In this document: positions 44,763 to 56,671 of the stretch, piece by piece
How positions within the stretch are numbered: the stretch's first letter is position 1
Layout of the letters: each line of letters starts with the position of its first letter
From: Echinarachnius parma
Lineage: Eukaryota > Echinodermata > Echinoidea > Clypeasteroida > Echinarachniidae
Length of the DNA: 64,000 nt
Assembly: GCA_037951105.1 (NCBI GenBank)
Contig: JBAMJV010008256.1
Span: forward strand, 62,001 to 126,000
Direction: 5' to 3'
Program-made: the position numbers and the translations under genes
Notes under the pieces: generated by a model
What the model was told of the DNA's origin: nothing
Database searches by the model: none
What the model saw: only the letters and a program-made list of their open reading frames with translations

Positions 44763-44946
44763 GATCCTTGAATGGTCATTGGTTATTTAACATGAAAGGT
44801 ATCACAATCCTGTTGGCAAAATTGTCTGAAAACTATATAATTGTGTTCCTGTCAATGTCTGTACGCCCATAAACAAAACATTTTATTGTTAATTTGTATA
44901 TTTCAACGTTGCTAACAAAACGAAGGAAATGTGTACTTTCCTTATA

Positions 44947-45496
44947 CAGGGTGGCTTCACAAAACCGGAACGGGCCACTTCCCAAAATAAAACAACATGA
45001 TTACGTCCATCGGTTAGGATGTATTTTACAATCAAACATGATACGAAGAACAGTCAGTTTGGTCGTGTAGTTTTTGTGTTACGACGCTGTGAGTGACACC
45101 ATGACAGGTTCCCATTTTGGTCAATTTGTACTAAGACAGTCAGTGCCCGATAGATAGGACTTACTGCCTGTCATAGTATCGAACAAATATTCATATTATA
45201 TCGTCACACAGCTGAATGCTCGCTTACAATGGCGCGCGTATTGCTCCTTGTTCGATGCTATGACGGACATTAGGTGCGATCTATCAGACACTGACTTGGT
45301 ACAAATTGTCAAAATGGGAATTGACATAGTGTCACTCGATCACAGCGCCCTGACACAAAAACTACACTTGTTACTGTTCTTGGTATCGTTTTTCATGAAA
45401 AGAGAGACCCTACCAAATGGACATAATCATGTGTTGGGAAGTGACCCGTTCCGTTTTTGTTTGTTTTTTTTTTTTTTTTTTTGGGGGGGCACCCTG
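44947..45496. mobile_element. 550-bp TA-type (mariner-like) MITE
   Basis: The left end is CAGGGTGGCTTCACAAAACC and the right end is inverted CAGGGTGCCCCCCC. Both are followed by ACGGAACGGG-CACTTCCCA and ATGATTA-GTCCAT, giving about 65-bp inverted ends. TA flanks each side (44945-44946 and 45497-45498). No full transposase is present. Confidence 0.85.
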
Positions 45497-45498
45497 TA

Positions 45499-46654
45499 TT
45501 TTGTGTTTGTGACGTTGTGATGTGTTATTTCTTCCGACGGGACCTTCTTTAAAGAAAGGGAATTTACAACAGTTGAGGCTTTTGCTTGTTGTTATTATTT
45601 GATTGTTGATACAGAATATTGTTTTAGATATGTTATGTTTTCTAAATGTTATCAATCATTATGCATAGATCATACAATACTAACCAGAGAGTGATAATCA
45701 ACATACTATAATTTGTTTAGCTTCCACATATAATTAACATATGTTTTGAGATAATGATGTAGGCTACACATTGTTGTATAAATTTCTGCTCAATATTTCC
45801 TACAATGCAAATAATTTCAATTGTTGGTGAAACAGTATTTATTTTACATTTTATGTAAGAAGGAAGTGTTTGAATACTTGTACACACTTTGGAGAATAAT
45901 ATGGCCTCATAATTTGATAAACACATTGCTTTTGTCTAATGAATATTTATTTCGTTTTAGATTAATACAATCAGCATTATGTATACAATAAAATCACGTT
46001 GATTATTACGACTATTTGTTTATAATTTGTAAATTCTCTTACGTATTTTGTAAGAAATTTAGAAAGTTTATGTTAAGATTAAGCTGTTACTGGCAAAATG
46101 AAAATTTATTATGAAGATATTATTGTGGGAGGAAAGGAGGATAACATTCGCCAAGTATACTCTTTTAGAAATGTGATAATACATTTAGGATCCTTTATTT
46201 TATTTAGAGGAAAACAACGGTTACATTTCGTTTTATATTTGAAGTTATTGAAGAAATAACGTGGAGAAGTTCAGTAAGGAAAAACATAATTTAAATGAAA
46301 CAAAAATAATCATAAATATATTTCAAGGACAAGTAGAATGTAAATATAATTATGATAGAATCCTACTATTATTTGTTTAGGTTAGCAGTTGTTTTTTCGT
46401 TCTTAATTTGTCTGTATCTCTACATGTTTATGCAAAATTGCGTTAATTGTGTTATTCCTTGGTAATTATATTTTTGATGAGTAAATAATATTTGTTAACT
46501 ATATAAGTTGTACGAAAAACAAATTAAAAAAAATTTAAAAAAAGGAAGCAGAGTCTAGCCTATCAACATAATCGTAAAAGAAAAACACATCAGCTGGTAA
46601 AATGTTTGTAAATTGTATTATTGCGTTAAGGTTAAACTACTTAGAATACATGTG
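45499..46654. other. 3' flank of G5, duplicated unit
   Basis: Noncoding and homologous to the G1 3' flank (GGATCCTTTATTTTATTTAG near 46188, CTAGCCTATCAACATAATCG near 46553). The homology ends where the 46655-51497 insertion begins. Confidence 0.7.
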
Positions 46655-46944
46655 CACTCTTAAAAGAATTGGGCAAAATTGGACAGTGGATCACCGAATG
46701 AACTGAACGGACGCCGCTTTTGGATTGCATAACTTTATTTATTCAATCTGCAATAATAAGAAAATGCAAAGAGAATATCCACTGTAAATATGGAGATATT
46801 CATCTGATGGCATACAATCTTGCACAATAAATCTCATAAAGTAGTTTACTGTTAAACAAAACAAGAATGAGTATCTGTGTCCTAATTTCAAATAGTGAGA
46901 AGTGTTATCTGTTATCTATAAACTGTGTCCTAGTAACATGGTAC

Positions 46945-47000
46945 AAAGCTTCAATGCATCAAGGCACATTACAAAGCTTCAATGCATCAAGGCACATTCA
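46945..47000. repeat. 28-bp direct duplication
   Basis: ACAAAGCTTCAATGCATCAA followed by GGCACATT occurs twice in tandem. Confidence 0.85.
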
Positions 47001-47330
47001 TATTGAGTAAATGTATTCTCATTAAAGATCCTACAACAAAAGACCACAATTTCAAAGTGTCAACCATCACACGCATGGCACTGCCATCCCAAGGAAAAAC
47101 GCAGTATCTACACGAATCGGCATTTTCTAGAAACTGAGATATTGACCATTTTGTGTTTTTGCCATAGCCGCTCGGAAATAATAAACTTGTGAAGATTACT
47201 TTAGTGTGTGATTATAGGCTATATATGTGTCTATTTTCTTTCATACATGATAAATTGAATTTTTCGTTTAATTTTGAGATGTTCGTGAAAATGTAGATAC
47301 TTTGGGAAAATCCCTAGTTCGTGACCGATT

Positions 47331-48620
47331 TCCCCAAGGAAAAACGCAGTATCTACATAGAAATTCGTAGGGTGATGAATTATGCCTTACATTATGGATA
47401 AACCAATCGTAAATGTTTCGGCATATATTCTGTATGTAAGTTAACATACCTTAAAGGGAAAAAAAGTTTAAATAATAAAAAAGCGCCCTCTCTAGGCGAG
47501 TCACACTTTTCTTTAAAAAAGGGGTTATCGGGCCGCATTTCCTTAATGAAAGGAAATACGAAGCGTGAATGTTATTCATTAACCACGCACGAATGTTTGT
47601 TTATACATTCGTTACGAAAGTGTATATAAGTTAAAGGAGAACACAACTCTGAAACTATAAAGAGCGCCCTCTCTTATCAAGTCTCAAGTTACTTTAAATA
47701 TGGAATAATGTTACATGCTCCAAATACGGTGCGTGATCGATTTCCCCAAGGAAAAACGTAGTATCTACATACAAATTCGGAGGGTGATGTATTATGCCTT
47801 ACGTTATGGATAAACCAATCGAAAATGTTTTGGCATATATTCTGCATGTAAGTTAACTAACTTGAAAGGGAAAAACGTTTAATTAATAAAAAAGCACCCT
47901 CTCTAGGCGAGTCACACTTTTCTTAAAAAGGGAACTTATCAGCCCACATTTCCCTAATAAAAGGAAATACGATGCGTGAATGTTATTCATTAACCACGCA
48001 CAAATGTTTGTTTATACATTAGTTATGAAAGTGTATATCATACAGCAAGTTAAAGGAGAACACAACTTTGAAACTATAAAGAGCGCCCTCTCTTATCAAG
48101 TCTCTAGTTACTTTAAATGTGGAACAATGTTACATGTTCCAAATGCGGTGCGTGATCGATTTCCCCAAGGAAAAACGCAGTATCTACATACAATTTCTGA
48201 GGGTGATGAATTATTCCTTACGTTATCGATAAACCAATCGAAAATGTTTCGGCATATATTCTGTATATATGTTAACATACTTTAAATGAAAAAAAAACAG
48301 CACATAATTGATTTTAAAAACGCCCTCTCTGGGCAAGTCACACTTTTCTTAAAAAGGGGGCTTATCAGGCCACATTTCCTCAATGAAAAGAAATAAAGAA
48401 GCGTAAATGTTATTGATTAACCAAGCACAATTATATTTGTTTATATATTCGATATGAAAGTTTACTTACATTAAAGGAGAATACAACTTTTAATTGATAA
48501 AGATCACCCTCTCTGAGCACGTATTAAGTTAATTTAAAGATGGAATAATGTACATGCTCGCAAAGCGGTGCAAGAACAATATCCCCAAGGAAAAAACGCA
48601 GTATCTACAAAGAAATCAGA
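47331..48620. repeat. ~415-bp tandem repeat, about three copies
   Basis: TCCCCAAGGAAAAACG recurs at 47331, 47743, 48162 and 48582 (periods 412, 419 and 420), followed by CAGTATCTACA in each. A related start at about 47086 precedes the array. Each unit holds two related half-units with GCGCCCTCTCT (for example near 47486 and 47664). The copies have no shared coding frame. Its role is unknown. Confidence 0.9.
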
Positions 48621-48884
48621 AATATGAATGTACGTGATAATTGAAGCAAAAGCGATTTGTTATGATATTAAAACAAACTAGATGATCATGCTGATGTTTG
48701 TCATTGTTAGCACATTCCAAGAGACTAGCTTATTAGCCCTAGGCTAGGGCCTAATATGGTCCAAATTATATGCGATCATGCATATTCTGGCTTAAAGGGT
48801 ACCACCACCCAAAAATAATATTTTTATTATAGAAAGGTACCATCTTTAGTATTCCATTCCTTCAACAAGTTCACAAAAATATGT

Positions 48885-49200
48885 TTTCAGAAAAAATATA
48901 TAATTGGAAAACGCATCACCATTCTCAACCATGCGTTCATGCGGTTTGAATTGCGTAGACTATATGCGTGCAGAGCAGGGGTGTCGATCTGCTCGGAAAA
49001 CACAATGCATTGGGGGGGGGGGGGGCGAGCATTGTTTGTGAACAATAGCTCGCCCCACCAATGTATTGTGTTTTCCGAACAGATCGACACCCCTGGAGCA
49101 GAGCCAGAGCGCACTGTGCAGAGCGAATGAATCATCCGGGAATCTATTGACGTACGCGTGAAAGCATTGGCGCACTCGCAAATGAAGACAGTAACACAGT
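48885..49200 (+). repeat. dispersed repeat with inserted hairpin
   Basis: The outer parts match the minus strand of 27190-27415. The centre (48977-49094) is a hairpin of about 45-bp arms (GGGGTGTCGATCTG and complement, AACACAAT and complement) with a G run at its middle. Confidence 0.75.
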
Positions 49201-49544
49201 CAATATTCTTGCTAATCCATGCTGGCACTGCAGAGCTTAATTCAGTAGAAGATTAATTAGGACTGCATTAATGTACATAACTTAATTGCATGTATATTAT
49301 GCAGTGTCCATTTATACAATCACATGCACAGCATCATATCAATGCCGCGCGCAGTCAGTCTGTGCATTGTGTGCATGTGCACGGGGTACACGTACTTATA
49401 TGCATACTTGAATAGCCTTTGTCACACACTCTGCACTTTATAGAAGAATGTTGGTCGCATTGTAAAAGCACTTAGATGTTAAGTTTGCTTCAATATTTTG
49501 TGCTTCATAATTCATATAATCAATGAAAGAGCATTGTTTATTAA

Positions 49545-50099
49545 AGGGATAGTTGAGTTCTGGTAAGGAGAGTACAGTTTTAGTGAAACTGAATTTTAGT
49601 AACCAAAACCTGCATCATTACATTACAAACTAATAGTTATAACTAGAAAGGAACACAAAATTACAAATGACGTAGTAAAGATCATGTTATCATTCAAAAA
49701 GAGCCGTTAAAACGTAAGAGGGCGCTCTCTAAACACTCATCGGTTTCAACCATTTTGAATAAAATATTGTGCATGTGATGCTTTGTTGAAATAGTGATTA
49801 GATAGAGAAATAACCAACAACTATTTAAATACCTATTTTGTAACTTTTTGAAAAGAGGAAGCATTTTTTTGAATTTTTAACGGCTGGTTCAAAATTATCT
49901 AATAAACCCGGGGCCCCGGGTTTATTACAAATTGTTATATTTATGGATATTTCAGCCGTTTCTGAACCGATTTTTATCAAACAAAGATGATTTTATTGTT
50001 TAAATATTATGCTCTTTCAAATTTTACACTCAGTTTTTCATTACCTCACAAACCAATTAAGTAGTCTAGCGCCCTCTCTACCAAAACTCAACTTTCCCT
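49545..50099. mobile_element. 555-bp TTAA-type MITE, copy 1
   Basis: TTAA flanks both ends (49541-49544 and 50100-50103). Terminal repeats are AGGGATAGTTGAGTTCTGG and inverted AGGGAAAGTTGAGTTTTGG. TTAA target choice is typical of piggyBac and Kolobok groups; no transposase is present. A worn inverted copy is at 20690-21203. Confidence 0.85.
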
Positions 50100-50103
50100 T
50101 TAA

Positions 50104-51952
50104 GTATTTTTCTGCAAAAAAGTGAAAATCAACAAAAATGTCAGATACCTTTTTTTTATCCTTGGGACGGCAGCGGCGCAGTCAATGTGACTTTCACAAA
50201 TATAATACCCATTCAATCTGGGCTCAATAAAGTCTATCTTTTTGGCACTCGATTTCCAAATTACACAATCAGCACCACTGTGAGCGCACCAGAAGTGTAC
50301 AAACTTTCTATAGAGGAATTCCTTTAAATATGAATTATCTTTCCTTCTTTACTAAACTGAAGAAATAACCGAAATATTCTTCAGTAATTCACATTTAATT
50401 TGCAGGCAATTTTTGCGCCTTCAAAAATCATACTTTCTTTCAAACACTTTCCTTTTTATTGTGCCTTTATGCATCTATTGATTTTCTTATCATTCTTTCA
50501 TAACACACCTAAAAATGTTCCTTTGACATTCTCAAATCTTTTACATAAATACCAAACTACATGGCATCCCTAATTACACCATGATCAAACCATCTCGATT
50601 TAACCCAACACAAATTGCTTCTGTTTATATTTTCCTCATCCAGATGAGCAACCAAAAATCATGACGCAATTCGTGCTCTCTTTTGTATAAATCCAAAAAC
50701 CATATAGCTTTTATGGTCACTCCATTTTACAACGACCTACTTCTTTCAGTTTCAAGATCAAATTCATTTGCTGTGAAATTAATTCCTCATTATCAAAACA
50801 ATATGAATTTCCCTAATTCTAAGGAAAATGATCTATGATTGACATACCTCACAAAAATGACACTTTATTTTACTTTACATCTGTACAACACTTTGTGTCT
50901 CTGAGCTTGTTTATAGTTGCGATTAAACTTAAATTTCCTTTTCTTCAAAGTCACCATAATCTGACCGAAAACTGTCCAGCTAAAACAAGCCGTATCAAGC
51001 ACACACCTCAGCGTACCGATATGCACTACATTAACGCTGAATGCAAAACCAAATTAACTCGCAACAATCAGACACAAAGTTTTGTACGTATTTTTCACCA
51101 TTTACATTAAGTATACACATCTTCATACATCAAATGTTAAGTAATTCATAATTAAACTCACTCTTTGGGCGGCGTTAAAACATGTCGGACAAAACTAATT
51201 TCGGGACATTCTGACCCGCGGAAAAACAGATACTCTGACTATCTTCAGAACATGTTGTTGACTGCGAAATTGCAACGATATGGTGTCTTCAAATCGCCAC
51301 TGCGATAAAGAAAAAACCTGAACCTTAATTCATAACAAAAATTCACTGGGCAACATACTGTCCACACAACTATAGGTTAAAATATACCCAACTGATGTTC
51401 ACTTGAAGGCTCAATTGGGTAATAATTGAGCAGAATTATGAATCTTTTAAAAAAAAACACGATTGCCCAACTAAATTTACCCAACATTGTAAGAGTGTGT
51501 ATACAGAAAGTAAAGATTAACATTGAAATATACAGCTTATGGATGAAAAAAGCAACATTTGTTTTGCTGCACGAATTAAATAATCCCATCGAATAAGCTA
51601 CGTAACATTTCAGAACATTGTTTATTCTACTTTCGTTTGACTATATCCTTTGCCTTGTGTGTTTGTTTTTGTGTCAATGTGTGTTTTGTGATCGTATGGG
51701 AGCAGAAAACACAATCATTTATACATATTTGGTCACGCCTTGTTATGAGATTTACAAAGTTTTAATCAATCAAAATATCATATAAAGGCCTGACCAAATA
51801 TATAAATAGTTTATTCCATATCAAATTTATGCTTTGGTTATAATTTTATCGCATGTTAAGCATCAAGAGTTGCTTTTCGTCTGCATTAATTTTGTTGAAA
51901 TACAAATGTTGAAAGTACTTAATATCCTATGTGCTATAAATCATTTGGTAAA
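50104..51952. other. intergenic
   Basis: No gene is recognised. After 51550 the sequence is the upstream flank shared with G5. GACGGCAGCGG near 50168 preceded by CCTTGG is an inverted echo of the start of the 415-bp repeat region (GCCATCCCAAGG near 47081). Confidence 0.5.
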
Positions 51953-52384
51953 TATATGTGACCTTACACCTCAAAACGACCGTTATGTCGCTGTGGTAGT
52001 TTCTCTTTTATCAGCTAAAATAGTCAAATTTTGTTCAAAATATGAGATTCATGATTTTGATATTTCCTGAATAAGCATATCTTAATCTACCTTCTGGGAA
52101 ATTTTGAGCATCAGAAATCATGTTTAAATATTATTTTTTTATTTTATAAATGTGATCTTATTACAGCCCATGAATAGACACAGATCTTTTAAGCCGCCCG
52201 TTTCTCCCTTATTTTAAAAATGCATCAGCCATATTTGATATCTTTGGCATTCATTTTGAAAGGGTTTGCTTTGTCCAAATATGACTAATTATATACCATT
52301 TTAAAGGTAATGACTTCTATTTTAATGTTATATGAAAATCAGCAAAATCATTATTGGTCGTTTTGTGGTGTAAGGTCACATATA
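51953..52384. mobile_element. 432-bp MITE, TATATGTGACCTTACACC ends
   Basis: The left end TATATGTGACCTTACACC, then TCAAAACGACC, is inverted at 52350-52384 with one or two differences. It is noncoding and lies in the upstream flank of G6 and not in that of G5, so it arrived after the duplication. Confidence 0.85.
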
Positions 52385-52926
52385 GTAGTCAACCGAAACA
52401 AATAAACTTATCAACACAAATTATCCCATGAAACAAAATGTTTAAATATAACAGTCAAAGACACAATGAAAATGAAACCAAACACATTCACGTCTTTTGC
52501 AATTATTATGGACAAAAAACATTCCAATAAAACAAAAGAAAATACATTTATCATAAAATATGAATAATAATAATAACATAACTGTATTGTATAGCGCCTA
52601 ATGATTAACAGCCTCTAATAAGCACTTTCATTATTATCAGTGTTGGGATACAAAAGTGAAGCCAATAAATCCCGGACGTAAGGATACTCGTCGATTAAAT
52701 ATTATGATAAATTGACGAACATAAATCATTGGCATGGCACGATAGTCCAGACCACTTGACGTGGACAATCAAACAGTTCTTCTTTTGTCCGTTACTTTAT
52801 TTCAGTACGCTTCACCACACATATCAAATATATTTGATTTGTTTATATCTCCATAAATTACCAGACGAATTCGTATCCCTTGCAAATATATTCACAATTT
52901 GAAGCTTATTAAGGAAACTGTAGACC
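52385..52926 (+). promoter_or_regulatory. conserved upstream block of G6
   Basis: It aligns with the blocks upstream of G1 and G5. ACAAAAGTGAAGCCAATAAA at 52652-52671 is the family box, about 265 bp before the ATG, followed by TCCCGGAC. Confidence 0.5.
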
Positions 52927-54315
52927 ATGATGCAGGACAACATGGGTGGATTGTTGGCAGCATTGTTACTGCTAATTGTAGGTCAACCATGTTTTTCAAT
53001 GTCAGTCCAATATGAGAGGCATCATGAACTAGAGACCAATGGGACGGCTGTCAGCCTAACGTGTACTGTGGATCAACACTTGACAGATTATAGTACATTC
53101 ATTTTAAAACGACACGACGGTACAGCGATTGGACATTGTGTGTTCGGTAGCCATGTAAGCTGCAATTCAAGTGTCTGTGGTTCGTGGTGCTACACTTACA
53201 TCGAACGCAGAAATAAATTCAAACTTGAATTTTGAGGATTTCTTTGTTTTTCCTTATACATTAAAAGTGCCCCGGTTGATACGGATTACGGTGAATATTA
53301 CATCTCTGTAGATCAATATCATAAACTCACTGCGTGGAACCTAACATATACCACAGTAAGTTGTGTAACTGACACAACTGTGCCTAATAAATCTGCTATC
53401 CATTCTGTTTCTTCATGGACATCCACAGCCAGTGTTTCAAGCAGCGTCCTTGATCCCGGAGCTACTCAGCAATTGGGTAACAGACTACTCTCAACTGTTT
53501 CTTTGCCGCCAAATGCTTCTGATGCGTCGAAATTATCGCAAGGTCCATCCAAGGTCAATACATCGGACGACAGTGAAGGTAGACACGCAATCAACGCATT
53601 GATGACCAACGACTTAGTTTTCATATTAAGGATATGTATGTTATTTCTTGCACTTCTATGCAGCGTTGGTACAAGGCTGTGGCTTATACAGCATCAAAAC
53701 AAACGAAATGAATGCCAGAACAACGGTCACGCTTACCTCACTGTTCCTCTTCCGCATTTACGTTTCACTAAGTTAGCCGTGATCTTCACCACGGTGGAAA
53801 TCACCTCAACCATTTTAATAGCTTTCGTCAACATTCCATGCCCTGTTAACTGCCCCCCCCCCCCCCCCCCGAGACCTAGTGGTATTATAGAGATAATCTC
53901 CTCCGGTTACACGCAGTAAACCGATAAGAACGGTGTAAACGGTGATAAAATTCTACTAGCGGCACGAATCTCTCAACCTCTCCTCAGGCCTGAGAAGCGG
54001 ATATTTTCTAACTTGGGTGAAACGTAATGTGACATCACAGAGGCGATAGAAAAGGCCTCCGTGACACCACACCTTATCATTCCTTCGTCCCCAAATGCCA
54101 ATTCTCCTTCTCCCACCGGAGGTCATTTGGCAGATAAACGCACATACCTCGCAAGGTCAGTTCAGCATACACTGCAGCTCCCTCCCAGAGGACGTCGGTA
54201 TATGTCCAACTCTAAACAATCACCGCTGGATAACTGCATGGCATATGAGGAGATCGAGACCGGTTTCAACCTCTTGGCGATCATGGAGAAGACAAGGGTG
54301 ATGCAGCCACAATAG
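52927..54315 (+). pseudogene. receptor family G6
   Basis: A signal peptide and ectodomain start at 52927 (GGLLAALLLLIVGQPCFSM, then ETNGTAVSLTC). Codon TGA at 53233-53235 replaces the conserved Cys of FCGF, a nonsense change. The frame then continues with DTDYGEYYIS, the stalk and a transmembrane region (FILRICMLFLALLCSVGT) until about 53760, where unrelated sequence with a C run (53851-53869) enters. Tail homology resumes at about 54150 (LPPRG, DNCMAYEE) and fades by 54290. Clearly a pseudogene. Confidence 0.85.
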
Positions 54316-55117
54316 GTCTCGTGAAACTTACCATAGTATTGCAGTTTGAACGTCAATCAAACTGTTGACAACTTTTGGAATTCGAACTGCTTGCCTATTT
54401 CTGGTGATGTGATCACTTCAAATGTGGTAAATCAATATTTATTTACCATTGTGAATGGAATGAGATGTATGCAATCTCAATTTATATTATTATTTTTACA
54501 CTGAATAATCGTCTCTTGTCTTAATATCAAGAAATTCCAAGATAGATGAGGTACATTTTTGGTTTAAAATTTAAAATTTCAAAAGTTTCAAATTTTGTTT
54601 CGTCAATGAAGTGATAACTAACTATTGATAATCATATCCTGCAATTTAGGATGGGATCCCACACGTATAACTCTTCGCAGAGAGATGTATTGTGTACATA
54701 TACTCGCCACGAGTCGGGAGACTGACCGCTCCTCCTGATTTCATAATCAACTACCGCTCCGTGGCCCTTATGTGGACAGTGTTAGTAAGAATATCGAGGC
54801 GATATTATCGAGCTATTACTTTAACTTGTAGCGTTCTGCGTAAGCTACGTTTCCCATAAGTAGATCGAAAGTGACTACCATCCAACTGTTTTTGGTAATC
54901 AATTCAATGACTGATATATATTTCAGGATCAATGCATATTTACGTCGAATAGAACAAACATAATGCACAACCAGAACTGTAGTTAAATGGTACTAATGAA
55001 GATTAAATCGATGAGGTCTTAGACATGTCTGGCTATGGATTGCAGGATCCTGCATGGGCCACACGAGTCGCAGAAAGAAATACATCCAACATGTGTACCA
55101 GGGTACTACGTCTAGTG
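54316..55117. other. no gene recognised
   Basis: Diverged DNA between pieces of G6. The NMY-S/C-TV and LYAKP regions are not found. Confidence 0.5.
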
Positions 55118-55190
55118 TTGTATGCAAGAATGTAATGCCCCGAGACTCGAACAGAGATCCGAGCCAACTTTACCTATAAGTATGACTCAT
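55118..55190 (+). pseudogene. remnant of the G6 last exon
   Basis: CAGAGATCCGAGCCAACTTT then ACCTATAAG matches the coding sequence for GRDPxxLYL in other last exons, with a stop at the position of the acidic residue after YL. Confidence 0.6.
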
Positions 55191-55237
55191 GTAGTCATGG
55201 TCTCTATCCGCGGACTCTAGTGACAATTATCACAGAA

Positions 55238-55602
55238 TAATAATAATAATAATTTTTCGATTTATATAGCGCCTAATATGATTGATAATCATATCTAAGC
55301 GCTTTACAATTATATTATTACCCTGTTATTGGATGCATACTTCAATCAATCCAGCAAACAAAGTGCACGTTTATTCCACTCCCTGGGGAGCATTCCAGCC
55401 AGGCAGGCAACCTCGTAGGTGCACACAATGCTAAGGGTCTACGTTCCATTCTTCCGGGTACCCATTTAAACACCCGGGTCGAGAGCAGCAAATGTGGATA
55501 AATTGTCTTGCTGAAGGACAAACGGAGTGGGCAGGGTCTCGACCTTGGGATCTCGAGATCAGAAAGCGCGCGCTCTACCGATCTTGCCAAAACACGTCCA
55601 CG
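55238..55602 (-). mobile_element. tRNA-derived SINE, copy C (most complete)
   Basis: On the minus strand it has an A box (GATCGGTAGAGCGCG), a B-box-like GGTCGAGACCCTGCC, body (CTTCAGCAAGACAATTTATC, GTGTTTAAATGGGTACCCGG, CTCCCCAGGGAGTGGA) and tail (TTAGGCGCTATATAAATCG, then ATT repeats). Confidence 0.85.
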
Positions 55603-56140
55603 ATATATTGAGCTGTTGATAGATGAGCATAACCTCAAGTCATCGTGTATTGCACGGTGAATTGACTTTTTACCAAACGTCTATTGATTGATTATATAAA
55701 TATGATAAATAAGGAACTAAATTAATAATGTAATCTAGGAAGAACGACACACTTAACTTATTTTGCTACACAACAAGTGATTTGAATCTATACTTGAAAT
55801 AAATGTTTTTGTAATTACTTTGTTTACAAAATAGTGACATCAAACATGACAAAACTGTCTTGTCCATTGGAAATTCTCCAGGTAAGAATTACAAAAGGAA
55901 GACATGGCTTGTGTAAATATGTTCAGACAAATACACTTTCGGCTATTTTTCACATCTATATATGGAACATGTATAAAGCTTGAATGGTAAAATATCACAG
56001 CACTAGTAAACATAATCTTAAAAATAAAGAGCGAATTGTTATTAAATAATTATGGTATAATCTAACCCTATTTAACGGAGAAAATGTATAAATGTTATTC
56101 TGTATCGTATAATATAACCAAAACAGCGACGTATACATGT
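55603..56140. other. no feature recognised
   Basis: AT-rich noncoding DNA. Confidence 0.6.
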
Positions 56141-56491
56141 AGAGCTTTCAACCAAACGGCGCTAAATCCACTCCGGTTAATTTCGAGAAAATCAGTGTTT
56201 TTTGAATTACCCACATTTGTCTCTGTTTATTCATCAATTCTATAGTACAGGTGGAAGAGCTACCACTAAAGGATATAAAAATGCTATTTAGAAAAATCCT
56301 GCATACAGCATGTATTTTATATAATTTTTCATATTCTATTTTTGTTTGGATTTCGCGCCTTTTGCCAGAAATATTTTGACTGTCAATACTGAATTGTTCA
56401 CTGACAATAGTATAACAAGGGTGTAAATGATACAGAATATTAACTTAACTGAACTTGTATCATAGAAGTTCCCCACCCACCAACCACAAGC

Positions 56492-56499
56492 GGACACAC

Positions 56500-56587
<88 letters not shown>

Positions 56588-56613
56588 ACACACACGCACA
56601 CACACATACACTC

Positions 56614-56655
<42 letters not shown>

Positions 56656-56671
56656 ACACGCACACCACACC
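56492..56671. repeat. (CA)n microsatellite
   Basis: About 180 bp of CA repeats with scattered CG, CC and GA variants. Thr/His and Val/Cys frames over it are artefacts. Confidence 0.95.

Larger units (their letters stand above)
46655..51497. mobile_element. 4.84-kb insertion with CACTCTTA ends
   Basis: The left end CACTCTTAAAAGAATTGGGC and the inverted right end CACTCTTACAATGTTGGGTA are similar over about 35 bp. Comparison with the 41330 junction, where 3' flank passes directly into upstream flank, shows that extra DNA is present here. No transposase is recognised; the inside holds tandem repeats and MITEs. A target duplication is not clear. It could be one large transposon or several insertions. 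Confidence 0.45.

Noticed and set aside
45248..45520. Transposase fragment inside the TA-type MITE
   Set aside because: The 90-codon frame has no recognisable motif and runs into the poly-T/G terminal region.
47331..48620. Coding tandem repeat protein
   Set aside because: No reading frame is conserved between the 415-bp units.
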